Shown in pieces: positions 1-6,708 of a stretch of 10,521 bases of DNA (the first letter of the stretch is position 1; the number at the start of each line of letters is the position of its first letter). This stretch comes from Deltaproteobacteria bacterium RIFOXYD12_FULL_50_9. GTDB taxonomy: Bacteria > Desulfobacterota > Desulfobulbia > Desulfobulbales > CALZHT01. Location: positions 2,603 to 13,123 of the forward strand of contig MGTA01000083.1 in assembly GCA_001799225.1 (NCBI GenBank), read 5' to 3'. A model generated the notes under the pieces. The model saw only the letters and a list, made by a program, of their open reading frames with translations. It searched no databases and had not been told where the DNA came from. The position numbers and the translations under genes were made by a program.

Positions 1-64
1 TGTAGATCAATTTAAATTCTGGCGCAACTGGCATAGTCCCCCATGTTTCCCTGGTAAAGGTCAT
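1..64 (-). CDS. 5' end of an unidentified gene, runs off the left edge
   Basis: An ATG overlaps the stop of the rhuM remnant in an ATGA arrangement, and the frame stays open for 21 codons to the window edge. The visible protein begins MTFTRETWGTMPVAPEF. The 4-base stop/start overlap is typical of translationally coupled operon genes, so it was probably co-transcribed with rhuM. In type I restriction loci rhuM often sits between hsdS and hsdR, so a restriction-locus gene is possible from context, but the visible residues match nothing I recognise. The product is left unnamed. Confidence 0.4.
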   Translation of the reverse strand, partial: MTFTRETWGTMPVAPEFKLIY

Positions 65-575
65 GGTTTCATTTGCTCCAACAGTCGTTTCTCCAGCTCT
101 TCCAGAACTTGCAGATCCTCTTTATCAGCGACCAAGGCTTCTTCGGTTTTGCGTTTTTGGTCAAATTCTTCATACCGCTGTTCGGCGATTTCCTTGGCCA
201 CCTCGGCCTTTACTTTTCCGGCATGGGTCATTCTTTCAGGATGCTGGTAGCCCAGATGCGAAACTGGGTGGCACGCTTGGAGTTGACCCGATAGCCTACG
301 GCGATGATAGCGTCCAGATTGTAAAAATCCTTATTACGGGCAACCTGCCGTCCGCCCTCATTTTGAACTGTTTCCATTTTGGAAATAGTTGCTTCCCGAC
401 TCAGTTCTCCTTCTTCATAGATATTCGATAGGTGCTTGGAAATAGCAGGCACATTGACACCAAAAAACTCCGCCACCGCCGTCTGGGGAATCCAGATGGT
501 TTCATTCTGCAAGACGGTGTCAACTTTAATGTCACCGTCGGGAGTGGTGTAGAGGATGATTTGGGATTCGGTCAT
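61..575 (-). pseudogene. rhuM: rhuM-type virulence/restriction-associated protein, internally deleted and frameshifted
   Basis: The N-terminal part (575 down to 228, 115 residues from MTESQ) matches the RhuM family start: the region reading TVAEFFGVNVPAISKHLSNIY-like residues, then the NEGGRQVARNKDFYNLD and GYRVNSKRATQFRIWA signatures. It stops at a TGA right after WATSILKE. In the overlapping frame (231 down to 61, 56 residues) the text goes on with THAGKVKAEVAKEIAEQRYE, which resembles the conserved C-terminal end of RhuM proteins (NAGK...VA...A..EYEKF). Family members are about 330 residues, so roughly 150 internal residues are missing at the join and the frame is shifted. Start choice: ATG at 575 has AAGGA eight bases upstream, better than the ATG at 596. 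RhuM proteins are commonly encoded in type I restriction loci, and an hsdS remnant lies upstream. Their biochemical role is not established. Two short proteins could still be made, since the ATGA overlap allows reinitiation, but loss of function is more likely. Confidence 0.8.
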
Positions 576-630
576 GCTGCACATCCTTGTGGGCATGATA
601 AGGCCATGCCCACCCTTGGCTCGTCATTTC

Positions 631-930
631 CTAATCGCCAGACTCATTCAGACGCAATAGACGATGCCCCTCAAAAACGGTAAGTATTTCAATTTGATCG
701 CCATTCAATCGATAGACAATACGATATCCTCGGTAAATAAGCTCTCGAATGTCAGGATTACCTATTTCTGGAACAGTTCTTCCACTTCTCGGATTGTCGG
801 CCAAAATTGCTTCAGCATGGTCAATAAGGGCATCAACAAACCGGACCGCACGATCCACGCTATCACGTGCAATGAACTCCTCTATATCAACCAGATTATC
901 GCCAGCTTCCTGTGACCATGTTACGATCAT
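631..930 (-). CDS. ParE/RelE-superfamily toxin of a type II toxin-antitoxin pair
   Basis: This 99-residue basic/acidic protein has the compact layout of the ParE/RelE fold. It has an N-terminal helical part with WSQEAGDNLVDIEEFIA, a middle NPRSGRTVPEIGNPDIREL segment typical of ParE-like toxins, and C-terminal strands YRIVYRLNGDQIEILTVFEG followed by a HRLL end. RelE members cut ribosome-bound mRNA and ParE members poison DNA gyrase. The PRSGR...VPE...REL...YRI.Y signature favours the ParE/plasmid-stabilisation branch, but the target cannot be decided from sequence. The ATG overlaps the antitoxin stop by four bases (ATGA), giving translational coupling. The gene seems complete and undamaged, unlike the fragments on either side. 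A 55-base gap separates it from the rhuM remnant, which has its own ribosome binding site. Confidence 0.88.
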   Translation of the reverse strand: MIVTWSQEAGDNLVDIEEFIARDSVDRAVRFVDALIDHAEAILADNPRSGRTVPEIGNPDIRELIYRGYRIVYRLNGDQIEILTVFEGHRLLRLNESGD

Positions 931-1217
931 GGATTACCCGCACTTCTTCGGGCTTGCAGTGCCTTTCGAAGTTCGTCAGTCGTTTGGGTTCGCCCGTTTT
1001 CAACGTCCGCAATCCCCTTTTCAACAGAATCGAGAAATGATTTCCGGTACACCAATTCGTCATAATCAGCAGCGGACAACAGCACACCAGCGGGTTTGCT
1101 ATTCTGGGTAATAATAAGTGGATGTCCGGATGTCTGAAGTGTTTTGAACCATTTGGAAATATTGGTTTTGAATTCTGCAATCGGGATAATATCATTGCTG
1201 ATTGAAATTGCTCTCAC
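927..1217 (-). CDS. Phd/YefM-family antitoxin
   Basis: This 96-residue protein has the Phd/YefM layout. An N-terminal DNA-binding and dimerisation domain reads IIPIAEFKTNISKWFKTLQ, then PLIITQNSKPAGVLLSAADYDEL, the family hallmark (the 'vi.rnGkpvavl.s..ey..l' stretch). A charged C-terminal tail follows (DSVEKGIADVENGRTQTTDELRK in part) that would wrap and neutralise the toxin. Translation starts at a GTG at 1217, six bases after an excellent AGGAGGT ribosome binding site (1224-1230). It is first in the pair, with the toxin downstream and overlapping. Family knowledge says antitoxin and toxin-antitoxin complex repress their own promoter, and the palindrome over the -10 box just upstream fits that. 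Confidence 0.9.
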   Translation of the reverse strand: MRAISISNDIIPIAEFKTNISKWFKTLQTSGHPLIITQNSKPAGVLLSAADYDELVYRKSFLDSVEKGIADVENGRTQTTDELRKALQARRSAGNP

Positions 1218-1247
1218 TGTTTTACCTCCTTATGCGAATCATAGTAT

Positions 1248-1282
1248 GGTCAAAATATAGACCTATAAAACGACTAATGCAA
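1248..1282 (-). promoter_or_regulatory. Toxin-antitoxin promoter with palindromic operator over the -10 box
   Basis: Reading the minus strand, TTGCAT (1277-1282) is followed after exactly 17 bases by TATATT (1254-1259), a good sigma70-type match about 40 bases upstream of the antitoxin GTG. The inverted repeat GGTC-N8-GACC (1248-1263) covers the -10 box, and the flanking TAT/ATA bases partly extend it. This is where autorepression by a Phd/YefM antitoxin would be expected. The boxes and the palindrome are seen directly; repressor binding is inferred. Confidence 0.6.
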
Positions 1283-1293
1283 GAGTTCCATTT

Positions 1294-1584
1294 TTAGACA
1301 AACATTTTTTCCAGGCAAGTTTTTTTGAGGTTCTTCAGCTTGTCCAGCTCGCGTTGCTGGAGGGTGATCAGGGTATCGAGATGGTTGAAGAACAAGGCGA
1401 TATTGGACTGTTCTTCGTATGCCTTTGGTAATACGCTTTCTAGTTTATCTAATGTTTCATATGACAAAAAAGGCAATCCGCTACCACCACAAATTTTCCT
1501 AATATTAAGTTGAAACAACATATAATAACCATACCTTGAATGAAGTCCTTTATTCTTAGGAAGTGTAATTATTCCAATGTTGCT
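1294..1584 (-). pseudogene. hsdS: C-terminal fragment of type I restriction enzyme specificity subunit
   Basis: The last ~95 residues are a typical HsdS C-terminus. The second target-recognition domain ends in NIRKICGGSGLPFLSYETL, then LPKAYEEQSNIALFFNHLD, the conserved EEQ.kIa.ff..LD region. The long conserved helix follows, TLITLQQRELDKLKNLKK, with a terminal LEKMFV. HsdS subunits are about 400 residues with two recognition domains, so everything before the second half of domain two is missing. The reading frame itself stays open up to 1734, but upstream of about 1584 it only mirrors a plus-strand gene fragment, so that part is not HsdS. No start codon or ribosome binding site belongs to it. 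No hsdM or hsdR is in the window. It is a remnant of a type I restriction locus, with the rhuM remnant downstream on the same strand. Confidence 0.82.
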
Positions 1585-1587
1585 CTT

Positions 1588-1827
1588 AAAGTGCTTGACC
1601 GTTTCGGCATCACTCCGGTCGAGATCAAATCTGCAGAGACTTTCTCCCTGGATTTCATCAAAGGGGTGGAACGTTTTCAGTCGTTGGATATCAAACGAGT
1701 TACCAACGGAGCCGTCCTGTATAACGGTGAGCAACCGTTTAATGTTCGAGGCGTCCGCATTCTCAATCCGCTGCTTGTCGAAAGTATTTGGGAGATCCTG
1801 ACCGCATCTCCGGATCCCGGGGCGTAA
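1588..1827 (+). pseudogene. C-terminal fragment of an AAA ATPase with DUF4143 domain
   Basis: The plus-strand frame reads VLDRFGITPVEIKSAETFSL, then DFIKGVERFQSL and GAVLYNGEQPFNVRGVRILN, ending with a TAA at 1825-1827. This is the C-terminal pattern of prokaryotic ATPases carrying DUF4143: a hydrophobic strand, P(V/I)E(I/V)KS, .DF.KGL..F, then .LVY.G..... and a final strand. The EIKS stretch resembles the E-x-K of PD-(D/E)XK nuclease folds. Only about 80 of the usual ~400 residues remain: the Walker motifs and the helical core are absent, and no start codon belongs to it. Its 5' edge abuts the cut edge of the hsdS fragment on the opposite strand. Its stop codon directly abuts the arfB stop, in convergent orientation. 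Confidence 0.68.
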
Positions 1828-2250
1828 TCAATCCCCATCGCTCACCTTGCCCCGCATTTTCTTGATCTGGGCATCCCGAGTTTTATCGGTATGCCGTCTC
1901 TCCTTGGAACTTCTGGTGGGTTTGGTGGGACGACGTTTTTTGATCGGGATTGCGGCCAAATTGATGATATCCGCCAGCCTGGCAAAAGCATCTTCACGGT
2001 TCTGAGCCTGGCTGCGATAACGCTGGGCCTTGATTATAATGATTCCATCCTGGCTGATCCGGCGATCACGACGGGAGAGGAGACGCTGTTTAATATCTTC
2101 GGGGAGAGAGGGCGAGGCGAGAAAATTAAAATGGAGCTGAACTGCTGTAGCGGTCTTATTGACATGCTGACCACCAGCACCCTGGCTGCGAATGAACTGA
2201 CACTCCAGCTCGTCCTCGGGAATCTTGATGGTATCGGAAACTATCAACAT
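1828..2250 (-). CDS. arfB: Alternative ribosome-rescue factor B (peptidyl-tRNA hydrolase)
   Basis: This 140-residue protein is the usual length for ArfB/YaeJ. It carries the release-factor catalytic loop GAGGQ at residues 24-28, inside FIRSQGAGGQHVNKT, which matches the class I release-factor GGQ domain. It lacks stop-codon recognition domains. A long, strongly basic C-terminal tail follows (KKRRPTKPTRSSKERRH and onward), which in ArfB enters the empty mRNA channel of stalled ribosomes. It hydrolyses peptidyl-tRNA on non-stop ribosomes in the cytoplasm. The ATG at 2250 gives the standard MLIVSDTIKIPEDELE start, although the ribosome binding site is weak. The gene lies 63 bases after tyrS and is probably the last gene of the rny-tyrS-arfB unit. 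Its tail converges without spacing on the DUF4143 fragment. Confidence 0.93.
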   Translation of the reverse strand: MLIVSDTIKIPEDELECQFIRSQGAGGQHVNKTATAVQLHFNFLASPSLPEDIKQRLLSRRDRRISQDGIIIIKAQRYRSQAQNREDAFARLADIINLAAIPIKKRRPTKPTRSSKERRHTDKTRDAQIKKMRGKVSDGD

Positions 2251-2313
2251 ATCGTCAATTCATGCCGCAAATCACTGGGATATCCAGCTTGGGATCAAAA
2301 CAACTTAATACGA

Positions 2314-3531
2314 TCAGGAGAAAATCACCCGACAGAACCGCCGTTTACCGACCTTAAGCAACACTTGTCCGCTCGCAACAACTTGATAATCCGTATCCGT
2401 AATCTTGGTGCCGTCAACTTCAACCGCTTTCTGGCTGATCATCCGACGACCGTCCGAGGTACCGTTGACCAGCCCTGCATCGAGCAGGAGCTTGGGCAGC
2501 CAGATCGACGCCTCTTCAACTTTAAGAACCAGTTCGGGAATCTCCTCAGGGGTGTCCCTATTCTTAAAAACCCGTTCGAAATTCTCTTCGGCCTTTTGTG
2601 CTGCTTCGGATCCATGGAACCGGGCCGTCAATTCGCGGGCAATCCGTTGCTTGACCGCCTTGGGATGGAGAATGCCCTGCTCCATATCGGTTTGCAGGGC
2701 TGTAATCTCATCCTTGCTGGAATTACTCAACAGATCATAATACCGGAACATCAACTGATCGGAGACCGACAGCACCTTACCGTAAATATTGTCGGCATCT
2801 TCGGTGATGCCGATATAGTTACCCAGGGACTTACTCATTTTATTGACGCCGTCCAACCCTTCCAGCAGCGGCATTGTCATGACCACCTGTGGTTCCTGCC
2901 CCCAGGTGCGCTGCAGATCCCGGCCCATCAGCAGATTAAAGAGCTGGTCCGTACCCCCCACCTCGACATCAGCTGCAAGTGCGACTGAATCGTAGCCCTG
3001 AATCAACGGATAAAGAAACTCATGGATGCTGATCGGCCGGTTTTGGTCAAAACGCTGTTTAAAATCCTCGCGCTCCAGCATCCGGGCGACCGTAAGCTGG
3101 GAAGCAAGTTTGATAAAATCCTGAGAGCTCAGGGGATTAAGCCAGGTGCTGTTAAAAACCACCCTGGTTTTCTCCGGATCAAGGATCTTGAAGATCTGCT
3201 CCTTATAAGTCTCGGCATTCCTGCCGACATCCTCAGGGGTCAAAGCTTTACGGGTTTCAGACTTGCCGGTCGGATCACCGATCATGCCGGTAAAATCGCC
3301 GATCAGGAAGTTGATCTCATGACCGGCATCCTGGAAATGTTTGAGCTTCTGGATCAAGACGGTGTGGCCGAGATGGAGATCAGGGGCGGTCGGATCGAAT
3401 CCGGCCTTAATCTTGAGAGGCCGGCCGCTATCCCTGGCCTTGATCAGCTTCTTGACCAGATCTTCCCGAGAGATGAGGTCGACAACCCCCCGTGCAAGCA
3501 GGCTGAGTTGTTCATCAATAGTAAGATTCAC
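2314..3531 (-). CDS. tyrS: Tyrosyl-tRNA synthetase
   Basis: TyrS charges tRNA-Tyr with tyrosine in the cytoplasm. The protein (405 residues from the chosen start) has the class I signature HLGH at about residues 53-56 in KAGFDPTAPDLHLGHTVLIQ, the IGDFTGMIGDPTGKSETR segment, the VEVGGTDQLFNLLMGRDLQ segment, and KMSKS at about 231-235. The last ~65 residues (SDGRRMISQKAVEVDGTKI and onward to VGKRRFCRVIF) form an S4 RNA-binding domain. Length and motifs fit the TyrS subgroup common in Proteobacteria. Start choice: the GTG at 3531 gives the family-typical MNLTIDEQ opening, with AGGG a few bases upstream inside the end of rny. The ATG at 3558 would overlap rny by 17 bases and add nine atypical residues. 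With the GTG, the gap to rny is 10 bases, so the two are clearly one operon. Confidence 0.96.
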   Translation of the reverse strand: MNLTIDEQLSLLARGVVDLISREDLVKKLIKARDSGRPLKIKAGFDPTAPDLHLGHTVLIQKLKHFQDAGHEINFLIGDFTGMIGDPTGKSETRKALTPEDVGRNAETYKEQIFKILDPEKTRVVFNSTWLNPLSSQDFIKLASQLTVARMLEREDFKQRFDQNRPISIHEFLYPLIQGYDSVALAADVEVGGTDQLFNLLMGRDLQRTWGQEPQVVMTMPLLEGLDGVNKMSKSLGNYIGITEDADNIYGKVLSVSDQLMFRYYDLLSNSSKDEITALQTDMEQGILHPKAVKQRIARELTARFHGSEAAQKAEENFERVFKNRDTPEEIPELVLKVEEASIWLPKLLLDAGLVNGTSDGRRMISQKAVEVDGTKITDTDYQVVASGQVLLKVGKRRFCRVIFS

Positions 3532-3541
3532 GGTCACAGCC

Positions 3542-5107
3542 CTACTTGGCATACTCAACTGACCGGGTTTCGCGAATCACGGTAACGCGAATCTGGCCCG
3601 GATAGGTGAGGTTTTTCTCGATCTCTTTGGCTATATCCCGACCAAGCAGGGTTGATCCGGCATCGGTAACCTCATTGCTGTTGACGACGATCCGCAGCTC
3701 GCGGCCGGCCTGGATGGCAAAGGCCTTATCAACGCCTTTAAAACCATTGGCAATATTTTCAAGATCTTCAAGACGCTTGACATAGGTTTCCAGCATCTCC
3801 TTGCGGGCGCCGGGACGGGCACCGGAAAGGGCGTCGGCTGACTGGACCAGGATATCGAGAACGCTCTCCGGATCAACATCCTCATGATGGGCGGCAATGG
3901 CATGAATAACCTCGGCCGCCTCTCCATATTTCTTAGCAAGGTCGCGACCGATACTGGCGTGCGAGCCCTCAACCTCGTGGTCGACTGCCTTGCCGATATC
4001 ATGCAACAATCCGGCCCTCTTGGCCTGCTTGACGTTCAAGCCAAGTTCAGCAGCCATGATCCCGCACAGAAATGCTACCTCAAGCGAGTGCTGCAGGACA
4101 TTCTGGCCATAACTGGTCCGATATTTAAGCCGGCCAAGCAATTTGACCAGTTCGAGATTAACCCCATGCACACCGACATCAAAGGTCGCCTGCTCACCAG
4201 CTTCCCGCATGGACACCTCAAGCTCCTGAGCAACCTTTTCGACAACCTCTTCAATCCTGGCCGGGTGAATACGACCATCGGTAATCAATCGTTCCAGGGC
4301 AAGCCGCGCTACCTCACGGCGCACAGGATTAAAGCCGGAGAGAATAACCGCTTCAGGGGTATCATCAATGATGATATCAATGCCGGTGGCCGCTTCAATA
4401 GCCCGGATGTTCCGACCCTCCCGGCCGATGATTCGGCCCTTCATCTCCTCGTTCGGCAGCGCCACCACAGAGACAGATTTTTCCGCCACATAATCGCCGG
4501 CATAACGGGAGATGGCCAGGGCTATAATGTTTTTAGCCTTACGATCCGCCTGAATCTTCATCTCGTTTTCAATGCGTAACAGCGTTTTGGCCGCTTCCAT
4601 CCTGGCTTCACTCTCGATGCTCTGCATCAGTAAAGCCTTGGCCTCTTCGCGGGAGGTACCGGAGATCTTTTCCAGTTGATTGCGCTGCTGCTCGATGAGC
4701 GTATCAATCTCCTTCTGGCGCATGGCAAAACGCTTCTCTTCCTCAAGCGACGACTTCTCTTTTTTAATAAGATCCATCTCCCGCTTATCGAGAATATCAA
4801 TCTTTCTCTCGATCTGATCAAGTTTCTGAGTTATCCGTTTTTCTTCCTCATTTAATTCAAGTGACCGAGCTCGGAGCTCCTTCTCGACCTCCTGTTTATA
4901 CTTAATACTCTCATCCTTGATCTGGAGGGAGGCTTCTTTCTTGAATTGTTCAGCCTCAGCCAGGGCCCCTTCAATTATTTTTTTGCCCTGTTCATCAATG
5001 TTGACCTTACTCTGTTCAACAAAACGTTTTCTGACGAAAAAACCCACACCGACACCAATTACCAGGCCGGCAAAAAGATATAACAGAATCTGCAGCAATG
5101 TTGTCAC
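3542..5107 (-). CDS. rny: Ribonuclease Y
   Basis: RNase Y is a membrane-anchored endoribonuclease that starts mRNA decay. The protein (521 residues from the chosen start) has an N-terminal membrane helix (about residues 3-24, LLQILLYLFAGLVIGVGVGF) followed by RKR. A long charged coiled coil runs from about 30 to 185. A KH RNA-binding domain with GRIIGREGRN lies at about 224-233. The metal-binding HD domain has H at about 340 (VLQHSLEVA) and LLHDIGKA at about 367-374. Length equals the family standard of ~520. Start choice: GTG at 5107 is preceded by ACAGGAGGG (5117-5125) with nine spacer bases. The upstream ATG at 5128 (MTGGIF...) would bury that ribosome binding site and has none of its own, so it is less likely. 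tyrS follows after 10 bases. Confidence 0.96.
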   Translation of the reverse strand: MTTLLQILLYLFAGLVIGVGVGFFVRKRFVEQSKVNIDEQGKKIIEGALAEAEQFKKEASLQIKDESIKYKQEVEKELRARSLELNEEEKRITQKLDQIERKIDILDKREMDLIKKEKSSLEEEKRFAMRQKEIDTLIEQQRNQLEKISGTSREEAKALLMQSIESEARMEAAKTLLRIENEMKIQADRKAKNIIALAISRYAGDYVAEKSVSVVALPNEEMKGRIIGREGRNIRAIEAATGIDIIIDDTPEAVILSGFNPVRREVARLALERLITDGRIHPARIEEVVEKVAQELEVSMREAGEQATFDVGVHGVNLELVKLLGRLKYRTSYGQNVLQHSLEVAFLCGIMAAELGLNVKQAKRAGLLHDIGKAVDHEVEGSHASIGRDLAKKYGEAAEVIHAIAAHHEDVDPESVLDILVQSADALSGARPGARKEMLETYVKRLEDLENIANGFKGVDKAFAIQAGRELRIVVNSNEVTDAGSTLLGRDIAKEIEKNLTYPGQIRVTVIRETRSVEYAK

Positions 5108-5804
5108 GGAGAATATCCCTCCTGTCATAGTAAATATTTCGTTGCTGCCCAATCGGCAGCTACCTCGTTCGGCCATTCCAGACTGACCGCGGTGCAAGGC
5201 TCCGAGAAATCAATCAACAGATCCCACTTGACTCAACGCACCGAATCTCTTGGGATATCCACCGAATAAATCAACCGGAGCCGCCCTGAGCACAGCCAAG
5301 CCCAATGCCACTGGTGTATGACAAAAACGAGAATTAAAGAAGGAAAGATAGGTGTAGGAAGAACAACAATCCGGATTGATACTGCCCCGGCAATTCAAAC
5401 TAGTTTCTTAGAGTTCCATCAACTGTCTCATCATCTTGAGTTATCAAGCTTACTCTCAATTGCCCATAGCATACGAGAATCAGAGAGTATTCTCAAATAA
5501 TAAAACCGCTCAAACAGTCAAATCTCTTTTAAAAATTTGCCAACAGAGACACTCGACCATATAACAATATTCATCAGCTAACAAAAACTTTTAGTTATTA
5601 TCCCGAATTATTCAAGCACACCCTACTCGAACAATAATCCACCTTAATCTTTTCCTTCCGAATAAACTTCCAAAAAAAAAATCTAAAACATAATCTACAT
5701 GATTAACTTAGAATTTCCTCCCGGTTCCATGATAGATATATATAGTAAAATCACCCTGGCCATGTATCGCATTTCAACACAGAACAGGACGATGTGTTGC
5801 TATC
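5108..5804. other. Gene-free interval of about 700 bases between 6S RNA and rny
   Basis: No frame on either strand shows a recognisable protein; the short open frames have no family-like patterns. On the minus strand it would be the leader of rny. It is AT-rich between about 5500 and 5760 and closer to average near rny. I see a possible promoter at 5486-5513 and an inverted repeat GAGAAT-N8-ATTCTC (5475-5494). In E. coli and many relatives a 5-formyltetrahydrofolate cyclo-ligase gene follows 6S RNA; none is present here. An unrecognised small RNA or leader structure cannot be excluded. Confidence 0.6.
5486..5513 (-). promoter_or_regulatory. Possible promoter for the rny-tyrS-arfB unit
   Basis: On the minus strand TTGAGC (5508-5513) is followed after 16 bases by AATACT (5486-5491), each matching the sigma70 consensus at four of six positions. 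It would give an rny leader of about 370 bases. An inverted repeat (5475-5494) covers the -10 box. In AT-rich DNA such matches occur by chance, so this is tentative; readthrough from zapA past the 6S terminator is an alternative. Confidence 0.25.
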
Positions 5805-5833
5805 AAAAAAATCCCCCCGCCATTGCCGTGTTG
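5805..5833 (-). terminator. 3' end/termination signal of 6S RNA
   Basis: On the minus strand the 3' arm of the terminal 6S stem (CAACACGGCA, then ATGGCGGGGGG) is followed by one A and seven Ts (5805-5811). The closing stem of the RNA plus this T-run would act as an intrinsic terminator and separate 6S RNA from rny. Confidence 0.55.
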
Positions 5834-5992
5834 ACAGCGACATCGAACCTAACAGAGTTAGGTGGGTATATAACTCATACCAGCGTCAGGGAATTTCCCG
5901 AGGGAGTTCCCATCTTCCGACAGCGGAGTCACCCTAGATGCCAATGTTGGCTCGAAATATGCCACCAATCACCAACAAGGCAGGGGAACACT
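5805..5992 (-). ncRNA. ssrS: 6S RNA
   Basis: 6S RNA mimics an open promoter and sequesters sigma70 RNA polymerase holoenzyme. Support is structural and positional. The ends pair: CCCC (5983-5986) with a G-run near 5813-5818, and TGCCTTGTTG (5973-5982) with CAACACGGCA (5822-5831), nine of ten pairs. The 3' side of the central bubble has the perfect hairpin CCTAAC-TCT-GTTAGG preceded by ACCCA, the place where E. coli 6S has its CACCTTGAACC...GGTTCAAGG hairpin. The apical arm has nested pairing GGGAA...TCCC/GGGA...TTCCC. The length of about 185 bases equals the usual 6S size. It ends in a G-run followed by seven Ts on the minus strand, and it lies directly downstream of zapA, as in E. coli (zapA-ssrS). 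The exact 5' end is approximate. No covariance-model search was possible. Confidence 0.82.
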
Positions 5993-6084
5993 CGTATCCT
6001 AGCCCCGATAAACGGGATAAGTATCTTTACGAAAAAATATGCTGAAAAAACGCGAATAATATTTTTTCTTAGATACTAAATCAA

Positions 6085-6363
6085 TTACAACAATTTCTCA
6101 ATTTTTTTTGTAAGACGGACAAGTTCTTCATTTATGTCTCGCCTGTAACTTTCATAATCCCGTTTGAGCTTCACATACATACCAGCCATGTTAAGACTCG
6201 TTAGAATGGCCAGTTTATGGGAAGGCAGACAGCTGGAGGGATGATTAATTTCTTCCAGTTGAGATTTTACAAGCTGCAAAATCTCTTCAACCTCCTCCTG
6301 CGGCGCATTCGTGTTGAACGGATACTCCTGCCCCAGCACCTCGAGCTTTACCAATCGATCCAC
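6085..6363 (-). CDS. zapA: Cell division protein ZapA
   Basis: ZapA binds FtsZ and cross-links its protofilaments at midcell. The 92-residue protein has the family layout. An N-terminal globular part reads VKLEVLGQEYPFNTNAPQEEVEE, followed by ILQLVKSQLEEI. A middle helix reads LAILTSLNMAGMYVKLKRD, matching the conserved hydrophobic helix of the family. A C-terminal coiled coil (SYRRDINEELVRLTKKIEKLL) drives dimer/tetramer formation. Translation starts at a GTG at 6363, with AAGGTG five bases upstream. The gene lies 60 bases after the zapB-like gene on the same strand and directly before 6S RNA. The zapB-zapA pairing supports both calls. Confidence 0.92.
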   Translation of the reverse strand: MDRLVKLEVLGQEYPFNTNAPQEEVEEILQLVKSQLEEINHPSSCLPSHKLAILTSLNMAGMYVKLKRDYESYRRDINEELVRLTKKIEKLL

Positions 6364-6423
6364 GAGAACACCTTATTACCGCACAATAGACCATCCCAAA
6401 ACAAGACGACACATGATGCCGTT

Positions 6424-6708
6424 TCAACTACCAATCGAAAAAATTGGGGCCTGTTTCTGAACTTGAACCTGCCCGACCTCTCCTTCCTGCTTGGCCTGAG
6501 AAGTTTTCTCAACCTTTTCTATCGACTGAATCAAGCCTAAAACGCGTTTGTGCACAGTAGCTTTTTCACCTTTCATCGCTTCTACTGTTTCTTGAAGCGC
6601 CTGGAGCTCCTTTTCCACTGCAGCCTTCTCATCTTTCAAAATCTGATAATTGGTGATCATCTTCTCGACAATCCGCTCAAGTTGACTGATCTCCTTGTCC
6701 GTATCCAT
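6424..6708 (-). CDS. zapB: ZapB-like coiled-coil cell division protein
   Basis: This 94-residue, highly charged protein is almost wholly coiled coil (MDTDKEISQLERIVEKM, KDEKAAVEKELQALQETVEAM, then VHKRVLGLIQSIEKVEK), with a short Gln/Val-rich tail that leaves the coil. ZapB is a small coiled-coil protein bound by ZapA that organises the Z-ring and links it to the terminus region. Sequence conservation is low in such coils, so the call rests on size, the coil pattern and adjacency to zapA. Two ATGs are possible, 6723 and 6708. GGAGG lies four bases before the first, while a second GGAGG lies eight bases before ATG 6708, which gives the MDTDKE start. I prefer 6708. A good promoter lies about 110 bases upstream. 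Confidence 0.72.
   Translation of the reverse strand: MDTDKEISQLERIVEKMITNYQILKDEKAAVEKELQALQETVEAMKGEKATVHKRVLGLIQSIEKVEKTSQAKQEGEVGQVQVQKQAPIFSIGS

Noticed and set aside
1585..1734. N-terminal half of the minus-strand frame that ends in HsdS
   Set aside because: This part mirrors the plus-strand DUF4143 fragment and shows no HsdS features; only the part left of about 1584 is kept as hsdS.
1891..2988. 365-residue plus-strand open frame
   Set aside because: It runs antisense across arfB and tyrS, whose motifs (GAGGQ, KMSKS) are clear on the minus strand, and its own residues match no family pattern.
3884..4579. 231-residue plus-strand open frame
   Set aside because: It lies entirely antisense to rny, over the KH and HD domains, so it is a shadow of codon bias.
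5210..5398. 62-residue minus-strand open frame upstream of rny
   Set aside because: No ribosome binding site, no recognisable pattern, and cysteine/serine-rich random-looking composition.
5699..6079. 126-residue plus-strand open frame
   Set aside because: It covers the antisense of the 6S RNA and has no ribosome binding site or family pattern.
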